Notes: generated from the letters alone by a model not told the origin. DNA of 21,354 bases from Myxococcales bacterium (GCA_004554395.1 SFMP01000114.1:1-21354), one strand, 5' to 3'. Shown: positions 7,575 through 16,179, numbered from the stretch's first letter. Translations and numbers: made by a program.

Positions 7575-7991
7575 CTAGCCTACGTTTACGACGATATCGT
7601 CGTCGGTGTTGGGGAGGCCATCGGCGCCGCTAGAATAGAGTTTGATCTTGTTGCCCGTCTTTTCGAAATTGTAGGGATTGCCCCATGGATCGTCGGGTAC
7701 TTCGTCGATGATCTTGCGGTTATCGGGAGTATTGACGAGGTCTTCGAGGCGCTCGGGGAATTTTTTGTAGTAGAGTCGATAGGCTTCGCAATTGCCTTTG
7801 AGGCTCTTGAGCTGTGTTTCAGCGAGGCCGTTATTTGCTCGATCGGTAGCACCCATGACGTTGTAGCCGACGAGCCCCATAATGGCGACCATCAGCGTGA
7901 CGACGATCATGATTTCGATGAGCGTCATGCCTTTGCGCAGAGCAGGCGATTTTTGCGCCGCGAAGACGCGTTCTATCCATTTTATAGCCAT
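7575..7991 (-). CDS. gspG: Type II secretion major pseudopilin GspG
   Basis: The protein has 138 residues from the preferred ATG. The type IV prepilin signature is clear: a short basic leader ending RKG, cleavage before MTLIE (Glu at +5), then a hydrophobic helix. The globular domain carries the GspG hallmarks DPWGNPY and the calcium-loop region SSGADGLPNTDDDI near the C-terminus. GspG is the main subunit of the periplasmic pseudopilus that pushes substrates through the secretin. The ATG at 7991-7989 is chosen over one five codons upstream (8006) because GGAGAA lies 7 nt before it, while 8006 has no ribosome site. It is the last gene of the T2SS block, but 381 bp containing hairpin array B separate it from gspF, so it may have separate expression control. 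Confidence 0.95.
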   Translation of the reverse strand: MAIKWIERVFAAQKSPALRKGMTLIEIMIVVTLMVAIMGLVGYNVMGATDRANNGLAETQLKSLKGNCEAYRLYYKKFPERLEDLVNTPDNRKIIDEVPDDPWGNPYNFEKTGNKIKLYSSGADGLPNTDDDIVVNVG

Positions 7992-8047
7992 AAATTCGTT
8001 CTCCATTTGGTTCGAAACTCAACGCCAATATTGCGTCGCGAGCCCTT

Positions 8048-8076
8048 ATTAGCATAAATGAACGATTCGTGCTCAA
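8048..8076 (-). promoter_or_regulatory. Weak candidate gspG promoter
   Basis: On the minus strand, TTGAGC (8076-8071, 4/6) and GCTAAT (8053-8048, 4/6) are spaced by 17 bp, giving a leader of about 50 nt to the gspG ATG. It lies between hairpin array B and gspG, where an independent promoter would be useful. Both boxes are imperfect. Confidence 0.3.
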
Positions 8077-8145
8077 TATTCCGCTATTTTTATTGGGGGC
8101 ATGGGGACTTTAGACCTATGCATGGCTCATGCAAAGCGAAGCGCA

Positions 8146-8340
8146 GGCGCGGCGTATGCGCGCAAGGGCCCCAGCCCGAGCACATAGCCGCGCCCAGAGC
8201 CCGTATTGAGCGATAGCGAAATAGGGCGACAAGCGGAGCGTATTGCCCCGTGAGGGGCAATAGCGTAGCCAAGAGCCCGTATCGCGCTTTGCGCGATAGG
8301 GCACTGGGCGAGCGAATTGCCCAAAGGGCAATCGCTGCCC
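8146..8340 (-). repeat. Hairpin array B (five bulged modules) between gspF and gspG
   Basis: These are five hairpins of the same design as arrays A and C, in the opposite orientation, so the unpaired base appears as G before TAT on the + strand. Clamp GGCGCGGC 8146-8153 with GCCGCGCC 8187-8194, unpaired G8154. GCCC 8199-8202 with GGGC 8224-8227, unpaired G8203. GC 8238-8239 with GC 8263-8264, unpaired G8240, inner stem TATTGCCCC. GCCC 8275-8278 with GGGC 8299-8302, unpaired G8279. The last module has two stacked clamps, GGGC 8306-8309 with GCCC 8337-8340 and AGCG 8311-8314 with CGCT 8333-8336, separated by unpaired G8310 and A8315 around ATTGCCC/GGGCAAT. The rest of the 7992-8372 spacer holds only the weak promoter at 8048. 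Confidence 0.85.
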
Positions 8341-8372
8341 GCAAAACTCGCAAAACTCGCATGTCCTAGAGT

Positions 8373-9599
8373 TTAGCCGAAGCCGTCGCTGAGCTGCATG
8401 ATGGGGAGCATGATGGCGAAGACGACGAAGCCGATGGTGCCGCCCATGACGACGATCATGAGGGGTTCGAGCATGGAGGTCATGGCTTCGATGCGCACGG
8501 AGACTTGCCCTTCGTAATTATCGGCGACGGAGTTGAGCATTTCTTCGAGGCGGCCTGCGCGTTCGCCGACGCTTATCATGTGCGTCATGAGTGGGGGGAA
8601 TTCGCCTGAGCGTTTGAGAGGGGCGGCTAGGGTGTCGCCTTCGCGGATGCTTTCGTGTGCGGTTTCGACGACTTTGCCGAGGACGACGTTGCCGACGATG
8701 GATTTGACGATGTCGAGTGCTTTGAGGAGTGGGACGCCGCTGGCGAGTAGTGTGGAGAGCGTTTTGGCGAAGCGAGAGAGCGAGACCATGCGCATGACGC
8801 CGCCGATGATGGGGATTTTGAGGAGGAATGTGTCCCAGATTCTGCGGCCTTTTTCGGTCGAGACCCATTTTTTGAATAGGAAGCCGATGCCGATGCAGAC
8901 GGCGGCGATGAGCCACCAGAAGTTAGAGACGAAATCGGAGGTCCAGAGGAGGATTTTCGTGATGAATGGGAGCTCTTTTCGCTGGTGTTCGAACATCTTC
9001 GTGACGCGCGGGACGATGAAGACCATGAGAACGACCATGAGCAAGACGCCGATGACGATCATGATGATCGGGTAGACCATGGCACTGATGACTTTTGAAC
9101 GGATGCGCAGTTGGCTCTCGAGGAAGGCGGTGAGTCGTTCGAGGACGATATCGAGGCTACCCGACGATTCGCCGGCGCGGATCATGCTGATGTAGAGGGT
9201 ATCGAAGAGTTTTGGGTAGTCGCCCATGGCATTGGCGAGGCTCGAACCTTCGCTGACTTTCGACTTGATATCGGTGAGGGCTGTTTTGAGCGTTTCGTTT
9301 TCGGCTTGATCGGCAAGGGCGCTGAGGCTTTCGACGAGTGGGATTGCGGCTTTTTGCAGGGTGCAGAACTGGCTCGTAAAGTCTTTGATATCTTGTTTCG
9401 AGACGCCCGATCCGATTTTGATTCGGACGGCGCCTTTTTGCGACTCGGCGGCTTTGATGCCCGTTTTTTCGTTGACTTCGCTGAGGTAGATGCCGCCCTT
9501 GCTCAAGACTTCGCGCAAAGCCGCCTTATTGGGCGCATCTTTCGTGCCTTTGACGGTCTTACCTGCCGCATTTAAGCCTTTATATTCGTAGAGTGGCAT
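8373..9599 (-). CDS. gspF: Type II secretion inner-membrane platform protein GspF
   Basis: The 408-residue protein has normal GspF length and layout. The N-terminus is MPLYEYKGLNAAGK, followed by two T2SSF domains. The first spans about residues 70-195 and includes the FTSQFCTLQKAAIPL region. The second spans about 270-390 and includes RFAKTLSTLLASGVPLLKALD. Three hydrophobic membrane segments are visible, near 170-192, 226-244 and 376-400. GspF sits in the inner membrane and couples the GspE ATPase to pseudopilus assembly. The start lies behind a GAGG sequence with rather long spacing. The gene is separated from gspE by 205 bp filled by a tandem repeat of the gspE 3' end, and from gspG by hairpin array B, so the usual tight coupling of these genes is absent. 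Confidence 0.95.
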   Translation of the reverse strand: MPLYEYKGLNAAGKTVKGTKDAPNKAALREVLSKGGIYLSEVNEKTGIKAAESQKGAVRIKIGSGVSKQDIKDFTSQFCTLQKAAIPLVESLSALADQAENETLKTALTDIKSKVSEGSSLANAMGDYPKLFDTLYISMIRAGESSGSLDIVLERLTAFLESQLRIRSKVISAMVYPIIMIVIGVLLMVVLMVFIVPRVTKMFEHQRKELPFITKILLWTSDFVSNFWWLIAAVCIGIGFLFKKWVSTEKGRRIWDTFLLKIPIIGGVMRMVSLSRFAKTLSTLLASGVPLLKALDIVKSIVGNVVLGKVVETAHESIREGDTLAAPLKRSGEFPPLMTHMISVGERAGRLEEMLNSVADNYEGQVSVRIEAMTSMLEPLMIVVMGGTIGFVVFAIMLPIMQLSDGFG

Positions 9600-9628
9600 G
9601 AGATTTCGTCCTCACTCGTTAAAATCGT

Positions 9629-9832
9629 TTAATCCGACGTATCTTGCGTGACGCGTTGGATTTGGAGGGAAATACTGGGGGGATTGGTTAATCCGACGTA
9701 TCTCGCGTGACGCGTTGAATTTGGAGGGAAATACCGGGGGGATTGGTTAATCCGACGTATCTCGCGTGATGCGTTGGATTTGGAGGGAAATACTGGGGGA
9801 TTGGTTAATCCGACGTATCTTGCGTGACGCGT
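9629..9832 (-). repeat. 59-bp tandem repeat made of gspE 3'-end copies
   Basis: Four head-to-tail copies begin with the same complement-of-stop sequence (TTAATCCGACGTATCT) at 9629, 9688, 9747 and 9805; spacing is 59, 59 and 58 bp. The fourth copy is the true 3' end of gspE, whose last codons encode RVTQDTSD and a stop. The three extra copies keep the end of the unit nearly perfectly (Arg-Val-Thr-Gln/Arg-Asp-Thr-Ser-Asp-stop, one copy with a silent-position change) but differ from gspE further upstream, where they resemble each other more than they resemble the gene. They fill most of the gspE-gspF spacer. Confidence 0.9.
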
Positions 9833-11526
9833 AGGATTTCAGGGATACTCGATATACCGGCCAAAACTTTATCGATGCCATCGGCGCGAAGACTGGTCAT
9901 GCCGTTAGATTCGGCTTCGCGTTTAATCGTCGCGGCGTCGGCGCGTTGCATGACGTAGCGGCGAATCGCATCGTTGATGACCATCATTTCGTAGATAGCC
10001 GTTCGGCCTTTGTATCCGGAATTATTGCATTCTTTGCAGCCGCATGGCTTATAGAGTAAACCGCCGACGCGATCGATTTGCTGGCGTGTGATGCCGATTT
10101 CGGCGAGTTCTTCGGGCGAAGGCTCGTAGGGTAGTTTGCACAGGGGGCAGAGGCGTCGAACGAGTCGTTGAGCCATGGCGAGTTCGAGCGACGAGCTGAC
10201 GAGGAAAGGCTCGACGCCCATATCGATGAGTCGCGTGAAGGCGCCGGCAGCGTCGTTTGTATGTAGCGTCGAAAAGACCAAGTGGCCGGTGAGAGCGGCT
10301 TGGATGGCGATATCGGCCGTTTCTTGGTCGCGGATTTCGCCGACCATGATGACGTCGGGGTCGTGACGCAAATAGCTACGCAAGCCGCTGGCGAATGTGA
10401 GCCCGATTTTGGCATTGACCGCCATTTGGCTGATTCCTGCGAGTTGGTATTCGACGGGGTCTTCGACGGTGAGGATGTTTTTGTCGGGGGTATTGATGCG
10501 ATTGAGGCAAGCGTAGAGCGTCGTCGATTTTCCCGATCCCGTAGGCCCTGTGACGAGGACGATGCCGTGAGGTTGTGTGATCGCATGGGTAATGACGCGA
10601 TAATGCCGTTCGTTGAAGCCCAAATCTTTGAGATCGAGCAAAATCGCTTGTTGATCGAGGATACGCATGGTGATGCGCTCGCCGTAGACGGCGGGAGCGG
10701 TGGCGACGCGGACGTCGATATCGCGACCGGCGATTTTGAAGCGGATTCGACCGTCTTGTGGGATGCGTTTTTCAGCGATATTGAGACTGCTCATGATCTT
10801 GACGCGGACGACGATGGCGCTGTGGAATCGCTTGGGCGCACTGGCGATTTCTTTGAGCACGCCATCGACGCGGAATCGGAAGATGACGCGATCTTCGGCG
10901 GCTTCGATATGGATATCGGAGGCTCGCTCGCGCATGGCTTGTTGGAAGACCATGTTCATGAGCTGGATAATCGGCCCCTCGTCGTCGCTGGCAGCTCGAT
11001 TGAGGATATCTTCGATTTTTTCGGCTTCTTCTTCTTCGCCCGCAGGTTTTTGCGTATCGAGGTTTTCGGCCATATTGGCGAGGTCGCCGCGTTTATCGAA
11101 GATACCAGCGATGAGTTTTTTGACGACATCGCGCGGAGCGAGGACCGGGACGGGTTCCATTTCCGTCATGACGCGGATGACGTCGAGGCCATCGAGGTTG
11201 AGTGGATCGACGATAGCCGTGAGCACAAAGCCATTTCGAGCTTCGAATGGCATGATGAGCTCGCGCATGGCGACGGCGTAGTTATAATCTTTTGACAGCG
11301 TCATATCGACGGCTTCGAGATCGAACGATTCGCGGACTTCCATGCCGAATTGGAGCCCGAGAGCTCGCAGAACGTCGATGTCTTTGGCGCATTCGCGCTC
11401 GACTAAGATTTCGCCCAATCGTCTATCGGGTGCAGATGCTTGAAATTCAAGGCATTCAGCTATCTGTTGCGGAGTAACGACTCCGTGACTGACGAGTATT
11501 TCGCCTAGGCGTTTAGATCCAAACAT
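9805..11526 (-). CDS. gspE: Type II secretion assembly ATPase GspE
   Basis: The protein has 573 residues. An N-terminal MshEN-type domain (about residues 5-145, RLGEILVSHGVVTPQQIAE) is followed by a Glu-rich linker (163-175) and the ATPase. Visible motifs are the Walker A GPTGSGKST (327-335), the Asp box around VEDPVEYQ (354-361), the Walker B region VIMVGEIRD (392-400) and a His-containing segment GHLVFSTLHTND (414-425). A C-terminal zinc-binding module has C460, C463, C495 and C500, plus an extra C497. GspE hydrolyses ATP in the cytoplasm to drive pseudopilus assembly, docking on GspF and, in the family, GspL. Spacing to gspD is 61 bp. The last codons are the source of the tandem repeat that follows. 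Reading on past the TAA stays open for 38 codons and ends again in DTSD-stop within the second extra copy. Confidence 0.96.
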   Translation of the reverse strand: MFGSKRLGEILVSHGVVTPQQIAECLEFQASAPDRRLGEILVERECAKDIDVLRALGLQFGMEVRESFDLEAVDMTLSKDYNYAVAMRELIMPFEARNGFVLTAIVDPLNLDGLDVIRVMTEMEPVPVLAPRDVVKKLIAGIFDKRGDLANMAENLDTQKPAGEEEEAEKIEDILNRAASDDEGPIIQLMNMVFQQAMRERASDIHIEAAEDRVIFRFRVDGVLKEIASAPKRFHSAIVVRVKIMSSLNIAEKRIPQDGRIRFKIAGRDIDVRVATAPAVYGERITMRILDQQAILLDLKDLGFNERHYRVITHAITQPHGIVLVTGPTGSGKSTTLYACLNRINTPDKNILTVEDPVEYQLAGISQMAVNAKIGLTFASGLRSYLRHDPDVIMVGEIRDQETADIAIQAALTGHLVFSTLHTNDAAGAFTRLIDMGVEPFLVSSSLELAMAQRLVRRLCPLCKLPYEPSPEELAEIGITRQQIDRVGGLLYKPCGCKECNNSGYKGRTAIYEMMVINDAIRRYVMQRADAATIKREAESNGMTSLRADGIDKVLAGISSIPEILRVTQDTSD

Positions 11527-11587
11527 CGCATTCCTCGATTCGTTCTATGGATAGAATAGAGATCTATGGGCAGAATATAAGCGTTGA

Positions 11588-14125
11588 CTAATTGCCGCTC
11601 GGTCGCGGACTGCGACCGCCGGGGCCGCGAGGTTGCGCCTGACGTGTATTGGAACGCGCATTGTTCGTTGCGCCAGCCCCAGTCGCCGTCGTCGAGGCGT
11701 ATCCATCGCTAAATCCATCGGGCAAATCGATGCCATCGTCGTCGCCGTTGAATTCGACGATATTTTGCGCTTCGCGAATGGCGTTGAGCTCGCTTTCGCG
11801 GCTGTCGATCGATTGGCGAATGTCTTCCAAGAGCCCGTGTTTCTTGTCGTAATTGACACTTCTGACGTAGTTAATGTCTTTGCGTCCGAAGAAGGAGACG
11901 AATTCATCGCGTTCTTCTTGTTTTCGCTTGCTAATCTTATCGAGGTCGGCACTCGATTCGATGATATAGGGCGTGAGCATGAGCAAGAGATTTTGCTTTT
12001 GAATCGTCTTTTCGGTCGATCGGAACAAATAGCCCAAGACTGGGATATCGCCCAATAGAGGCACTTTAGAGACGGATTGCGATTCGGAATCGCGCACCAA
12101 ACCGCCCAATACGACAGTTTGTTGATCGGGCACGACGACGACCGTTTTGAGGTTTCTCATACGCGTCGACGGGCCGCCGATATCGGAACCACCAGGTTTG
12201 ACTTCTTCGATTTCCTCTTCGATATCGAGCCGAACCGTACCACCTTCGTTGATTTGCGGTTTGATCTTGAGCGTCAAAGCGACGTCGACGCGTTCGATCG
12301 TCGTGCCATAGCCCGATAGGAGGCTTCCCAAGGCGTTTGCCGACGTATCGCCGCCCGCCAAGCCATTGAGGAGCGACGAATAATTCGACGTCGAACTCGT
12401 CACATAGGGAATGCGTTCACCGACGCTGATTTCGGCTTCTTGATTGTCGAGCGTGAGTATGGTCGGCGTCGAGAGGACGTTGACATCGGTATTCGTTTGT
12501 AGCGCATTGACGACGGCACCGATACTGGGGATGCTGAGCCCGGCGATTTCGACCGATGGGCCTGCCAGAGCCATGAGGAAGCCCGGAGTGCTCCCCGATC
12601 CGAGGAACATCGCCGCAGGCGAAAGACTTTGGAGCGAATTGAGCTCGGTGCGGCCGGCATAATAACCATCGCCCGACCCCGTATCGAAGATATTGCCTCC
12701 GTGCATGGCAATCCCGAGCGATCGCGACCGCTCGAGGCTGACTTCCATAATCGCCGCCTCGACGAAGACTTGGCGACGTGGACGATCCAATTCTTTGATG
12801 ACGTTTTTAATCGCCAAGAAATCGCGCGGACTCGCGACGACGATGAGATCGTTTGTCGATTCGCTAGCGACGACGCTAATGTCTTCGCCTTGGAGCGTGC
12901 GCTGGCTGTTATTTGCATTGTTATTGCTGCGATTCGAGCCATTTTTCGACGTCAAATCCGAGATAATCTGGTTGAGTGCCGTATAAATCTCGTTGGCTTC
13001 GGAGTTCTGCAAATGGACGACGTTGATCTTGCCCGAATCGGGGATTTCGACGTCTAATTTGAGGATGAGGCGCTTCATCTTTTCGTAGCTTCGTTCATCG
13101 GCGACGATGATGAGTTTATTGGTGCGTTCATCGCCGACGATCTGGCTCACGCGCATATCGTTATTGGCATCGCCATTGGCATTATTGCGGTTGTTATTAT
13201 TGCGGTTTCGATTTCCCCCTGTCGTCTGAAACACTTGCCCGAGGAGCTTTTCGAGATCGGTGACCGAAGCATATTGCACCGGATAAACCCAAACTTTCTC
13301 GCTGTCGCTACTGTCGGTATCCATCTTTTCGATGAATTTGAGCATGCGATTGACCGAATTCCCCGTATCGGTGATGATGAGGGAGTTGGCGGCCGCGTAT
13401 TCGATGATAGATCCATTCGCCGTTTTGAGTTGATCGAGAACCGTTTTGATCTGCGAGACATCGACGTATTTCACCGTCGCAATATGGGTGACGAGTGCGT
13501 CGTTTTTGGGGATCGTCGCTTCGCCATACGTCGCCGTAATCGGCTCCTTGACGCCGTTGTTGAGCTCGATGATCTTGTAGAATTTGCCGTTTTGAACGAC
13601 GGTAAGCCCATTCATGTGGAGAGCCGACAAGAATGCCTGATACGCCTCGGCTTGGCTCACGGGGTTGGGGCTGATGATCGTTATCTTTTTCCCAGCGCGT
13701 AGCGAATCGGCAACGATGAAATTGCGCCCCGTCTGAGCGCTCATCAATTTGACGACATCGCTCAGCTCTGCATCGCGGAAATCGAGCGTTATTTTGATGT
13801 TTTTCGGACTCGTTTTGACGCCGAAATCCGAACCGAAGTTTTGTTCAAAATCGAGGGATTCCCCGAAGATCACACCACCTTCGACGCCGACGCCTGGTTT
13901 TTTGGAATCGTCGGCCGCTGCATCATCGCCGTCGTCGGCTGTCTCATCGCTCGCGGGCGCCGTGCGCTTGACGACACCGGGTTGCGATCGCCGATGATTG
14001 GGCTGAACGAGCTGCGCTTCGGAGTCGTCGTCTTGGGCAAATGATTTGCTCTGAAACGGACTCAAAAGCAAGGTGCTGACCGCTACTGCCGCCATGATTG
14101 TGAATCTTCTCAACATTTTATGCAT
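11588..14125 (-). CDS. gspD: Type II secretion outer-membrane secretin GspD
   Basis: The 845-residue protein starts with a Sec signal peptide (cleavage probably after SFA, residue 30) and an acidic linker. Its N0 domain (about 110-190) contains FRDAELSDVVKLMSAQTGRNFIV. N1 to N3 follow (about 210-450), with Asn-rich insertions near 303-323 in N2 and 396-408 in N3. The secretin core spans about 453-725 and ends with the hallmark VPLLGDIPVLGYLF and LLLMLTPYII. It forms the outer-membrane channel of the T2SS. A C-terminal tail (726-845) becomes low-complexity and Gly/Arg/Pro/Asn-rich; no clear pilotin-binding S domain can be recognised. The ATG at 14125 has only a weak ribosome site (AGAGATAG); the ATG three codons later would give almost the same signal peptide. 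gspC lies 66 bp upstream. Confidence 0.96.
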   Translation of the reverse strand: MHKMLRRFTIMAAVAVSTLLLSPFQSKSFAQDDDSEAQLVQPNHRRSQPGVVKRTAPASDETADDGDDAAADDSKKPGVGVEGGVIFGESLDFEQNFGSDFGVKTSPKNIKITLDFRDAELSDVVKLMSAQTGRNFIVADSLRAGKKITIISPNPVSQAEAYQAFLSALHMNGLTVVQNGKFYKIIELNNGVKEPITATYGEATIPKNDALVTHIATVKYVDVSQIKTVLDQLKTANGSIIEYAAANSLIITDTGNSVNRMLKFIEKMDTDSSDSEKVWVYPVQYASVTDLEKLLGQVFQTTGGNRNRNNNNRNNANGDANNDMRVSQIVGDERTNKLIIVADERSYEKMKRLILKLDVEIPDSGKINVVHLQNSEANEIYTALNQIISDLTSKNGSNRSNNNANNSQRTLQGEDISVVASESTNDLIVVASPRDFLAIKNVIKELDRPRRQVFVEAAIMEVSLERSRSLGIAMHGGNIFDTGSGDGYYAGRTELNSLQSLSPAAMFLGSGSTPGFLMALAGPSVEIAGLSIPSIGAVVNALQTNTDVNVLSTPTILTLDNQEAEISVGERIPYVTSSTSNYSSLLNGLAGGDTSANALGSLLSGYGTTIERVDVALTLKIKPQINEGGTVRLDIEEEIEEVKPGGSDIGGPSTRMRNLKTVVVVPDQQTVVLGGLVRDSESQSVSKVPLLGDIPVLGYLFRSTEKTIQKQNLLLMLTPYIIESSADLDKISKRKQEERDEFVSFFGRKDINYVRSVNYDKKHGLLEDIRQSIDSRESELNAIREAQNIVEFNGDDDGIDLPDGFSDGYASTTATGAGATNNARSNTRQAQPRGPGGRSPRPSGN

Positions 14126-14191
14126 CGCTTTCTATCTCTTTTATCGCGCTGTATCTTCTTCATCGCCTAGGCGAATGGATTTCAAAGTCTC

Positions 14192-15238
14192 TTACTTAAA
14201 CTGGAACGTGAGCGTCTTTTCCTGACCCGCACGATTGATCTTCATCGACACATTTTGATCGGGCTTGAGTGCATCGACGAGCGCCATGGCCTTTTGCGGG
14301 CCGTCGATCGTTTGCCCATTGACGTCGATGATCGTATCGCCCGATTTGAGCCCAAGTTGCGCATAGACCGAATCGCTTTCGATCCCGAGCAAACGGAAAC
14401 CACCGATATTGCCACCCTTATAGACGGGCTGAACTTTTGGCATCGCGCCGTATTTCGACGAATTCTTGAGCGAATTCGGATTCTTTCGTATGGCCTCGAC
14501 GACTTCGCGCGAAACTTCGTACGTATCGGCACCGATTTTTCGGACGATTTCGCCACTTCCGGCATCGGCTACTTTCGCCTTGTCGGCGGCGGCTTGCGCG
14601 TCTTTGGCGCGCTGCTCGGCGGCTTTTTCCTTTTCGGCATACTTCTCAAATGCCTTCTTCGCCTCGGCCAAATCTTCTTCGGTCGTTCGCGTATCGATAT
14701 ACTCGATCCTATCGCCCTGCGTCGTGCGAACCATATACACGCGATTGCGCACTATCTTAATGATACGCGCCTCGCCCATCACATCGCTACCCTCCGACAA
14801 ATACATCATGCGAGCATCGTTGCCGCCGTCGAGCGGCATGAGCATCGCAAGCGAATACGTCGGATCGCTCGCCACTTGCGTTCCGTGCAAAAGCATGCGC
14901 AAGTCGGTCAAAACCGGACGTGTACCATCGCCCGCGATTTCTTCCAAAACTTCGGGCTCTTCGGGCGTCGTCTCTTCGGCTTTGACTTCTTCGGTTTCGC
15001 CTTCTTCGTTGTGCTGATTGAACAAATTGCGGTTGTAGATCAAGACATCGCTTCCGTCGTCTTCGGCAATCGGCGATTCCGCCTCTATTTCGTTGCCAAC
15101 GCTCGACAATTCAAACGGCGTAACATCAACGATTTTGCGCGCGATGACATTGCCCACGGATTTCGCTGCCATAAGCGCCACGACAATGATGAGCGCAACT
15201 ATCGTTATCGTTACCGCTAATCGTATTCGTGATTCCAT
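14192..15238 (-). CDS. gspC: Type II secretion coupling protein GspC (HR and PDZ domains)
   Basis: The protein has 348 residues: a short cytoplasmic start, one transmembrane helix (about 8-26), and an acidic periplasmic linker (75-105). A GspC homology region (about 108-182, VLTDLRMLLHGTQV through DRIEYI) is followed by a Lys/Ala/Glu-rich helix with coiled-coil character (188-224). The C-terminal PDZ domain (about 278-348) contains GFRLLGIESDSVYAQLGLKSGD and IIDVNGQTI. Members of this family bridge the inner-membrane platform and the secretin, and take part in substrate recruitment. It starts 3 bp after the stop of the shorter GspC-like gene, so the two are almost certainly co-transcribed. 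The segment TYEVSREVVEAIRKNP, just before the PDZ, is characteristic of GspC from deltaproteobacteria-like lineages and is mirrored in the upstream gene. Confidence 0.9.
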   Translation of the reverse strand: MESRIRLAVTITIVALIIVVALMAAKSVGNVIARKIVDVTPFELSSVGNEIEAESPIAEDDGSDVLIYNRNLFNQHNEEGETEEVKAEETTPEEPEVLEEIAGDGTRPVLTDLRMLLHGTQVASDPTYSLAMLMPLDGGNDARMMYLSEGSDVMGEARIIKIVRNRVYMVRTTQGDRIEYIDTRTTEEDLAEAKKAFEKYAEKEKAAEQRAKDAQAAADKAKVADAGSGEIVRKIGADTYEVSREVVEAIRKNPNSLKNSSKYGAMPKVQPVYKGGNIGGFRLLGIESDSVYAQLGLKSGDTIIDVNGQTIDGPQKAMALVDALKPDQNVSMKINRAGQEKTLTFQFK

Positions 15239-15241
15239 GCG

Positions 15242-15970
15242 CTACTCCGCCGCCCGCAATTCTATCGTGCGCTGCACGCCACGATGTTCGACGACTATCG
15301 TACTCGCACCGCGCTTGCTCGCCACCATATTGACGAACATCAAAGCCATCGGTTCCATGTCGGGCATCGCACCATTGATCGAAACGATGATATCGCCCGA
15401 TACCATTCCTAGCTTGGAAAACAGCGATTTATCGGGGATTTCGACTAAGCGATATCCAGTCGTCTTTTCCCATTCCACGCGCGGCGACACGTTCAAGGCT
15501 ATCGATGCCTCTTGGATATGGCGAGCCTGAATCGAAATCGCATCTTTTTTGACGGTGTACGTATTTTCGCCACTCTTCCAAATCATGTCGTCGGTAAACT
15601 CTAAAAGCGGAGAATCTGGCAAATAGTTGTACTGCGACTGCGTCAATTTCATCGGCGTTTTCGTCACCAGCGCACCTTCGAGCGATCCATGCTCACCCAT
15701 TTCTTGCGTCGGCAAACCGCCATCGCGAAGAGCCTCGACGAGCTTCGTATCGTCGGCGACATCGCGCTTCGGGACGACTTTTGGCGCCGGAGACGTCGGC
15801 GCAGGCACGGGCACCACTTTTTCGACATCCATCGCCTGCTGCGTCGATCCCGACGGTTCTGCAGGGTCGTCGTCTGCGTCCCATATCGACACAATACCCC
15901 ATGCGATCATCCCTATCAAAACAACCGCCAGTACGCAGAATATGTAAAACCCTTGACCCTTCGTTTTCAT
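15242..15970 (-). CDS. GspC-like inner-membrane PDZ protein lacking the HR domain
   Basis: The protein has 242 residues from the ATG at 15970, chosen because GGGTGA lies 5 nt upstream; an upstream in-frame ATG at 16039 would add a basic leader without a ribosome site. One transmembrane helix lies at about 8-30, followed by a Pro/Ala-rich linker (50-70). The C-terminal half (about 138-238) parallels the end of GspC: TYTVKKDAI matches TYEVSREVV, then GYRLVEIPDKSLFSKLGMVSGDIIVSING, a PDZ-type fold. No HR domain is seen between the linker and the PDZ. It is likely a diverged duplicate of GspC that heads the T2SS block, and may act beside GspC in the same complex; this is inferred from neighbourhood and similarity. 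An alternative is an unrelated membrane-anchored PDZ protein. The operon promoter is not clear; TTGCCA (16037-16032) overlaps a TGCCAA/TTGGCA inverted repeat upstream. Confidence 0.75.
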   Translation of the reverse strand: MKTKGQGFYIFCVLAVVLIGMIAWGIVSIWDADDDPAEPSGSTQQAMDVEKVVPVPAPTSPAPKVVPKRDVADDTKLVEALRDGGLPTQEMGEHGSLEGALVTKTPMKLTQSQYNYLPDSPLLEFTDDMIWKSGENTYTVKKDAISIQARHIQEASIALNVSPRVEWEKTTGYRLVEIPDKSLFSKLGMVSGDIIVSINGAMPDMEPMALMFVNMVASKRGASTIVVEHRGVQRTIELRAAE

Positions 15971-16017
15971 CCGTTCACCCGCAAAAAAACACCACACAAA
16001 AAGGCGTCCTTTCCTAA

Positions 16018-16038
16018 TGCCAATTCGCTTTTTTGGCA
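16018..16038. promoter_or_regulatory. Inverted repeat upstream of T2SS block
   Basis: TGCCAA (16018-16023) and TTGGCA (16033-16038) form an inverted repeat around a 9-bp spacer, about 50-70 bp upstream of the first T2SS start codon. On the minus strand it overlaps a -35-like TTGCCA, with a poor -10 (TAGGAA) 17 bp later. It could be an operator or a stem in the leader. Confidence 0.25.
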
Positions 16039-16179
16039 AGTATCACGCGTATTTTATCCATCGCTTCGCTCGACCGATTTTCACCCGACATGAAACTACG
16101 GCGCCATTGCCCCCAGTTTCACTAACGCAACACAACCCTCCGACTATTCCACAACGCGGCGATTCCACCGAGTCTCCAC

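Noticed and set aside
8005..8030. tRNA-like TTCGAA sequence upstream of gspG
   Set aside because: No acceptor or anticodon stem fits around it; a similar TTCGAA at 19738 lies inside rpsU coding sequence.
8090..8362. Open frames through hairpin arrays A, B and C, giving similar peptides (for example GYAIAP with ISLSLNTGS)
   Set aside because: The similarity comes from the shared DNA repeat; all three frames in array B stay open because of its composition, there is no ribosome site, and pairing and not codons is conserved.
9629..9832. Possible CRISPR array
   Set aside because: Units of 58-59 bp are joined directly without variable spacers, match the end of gspE, and no cas genes are in the window.
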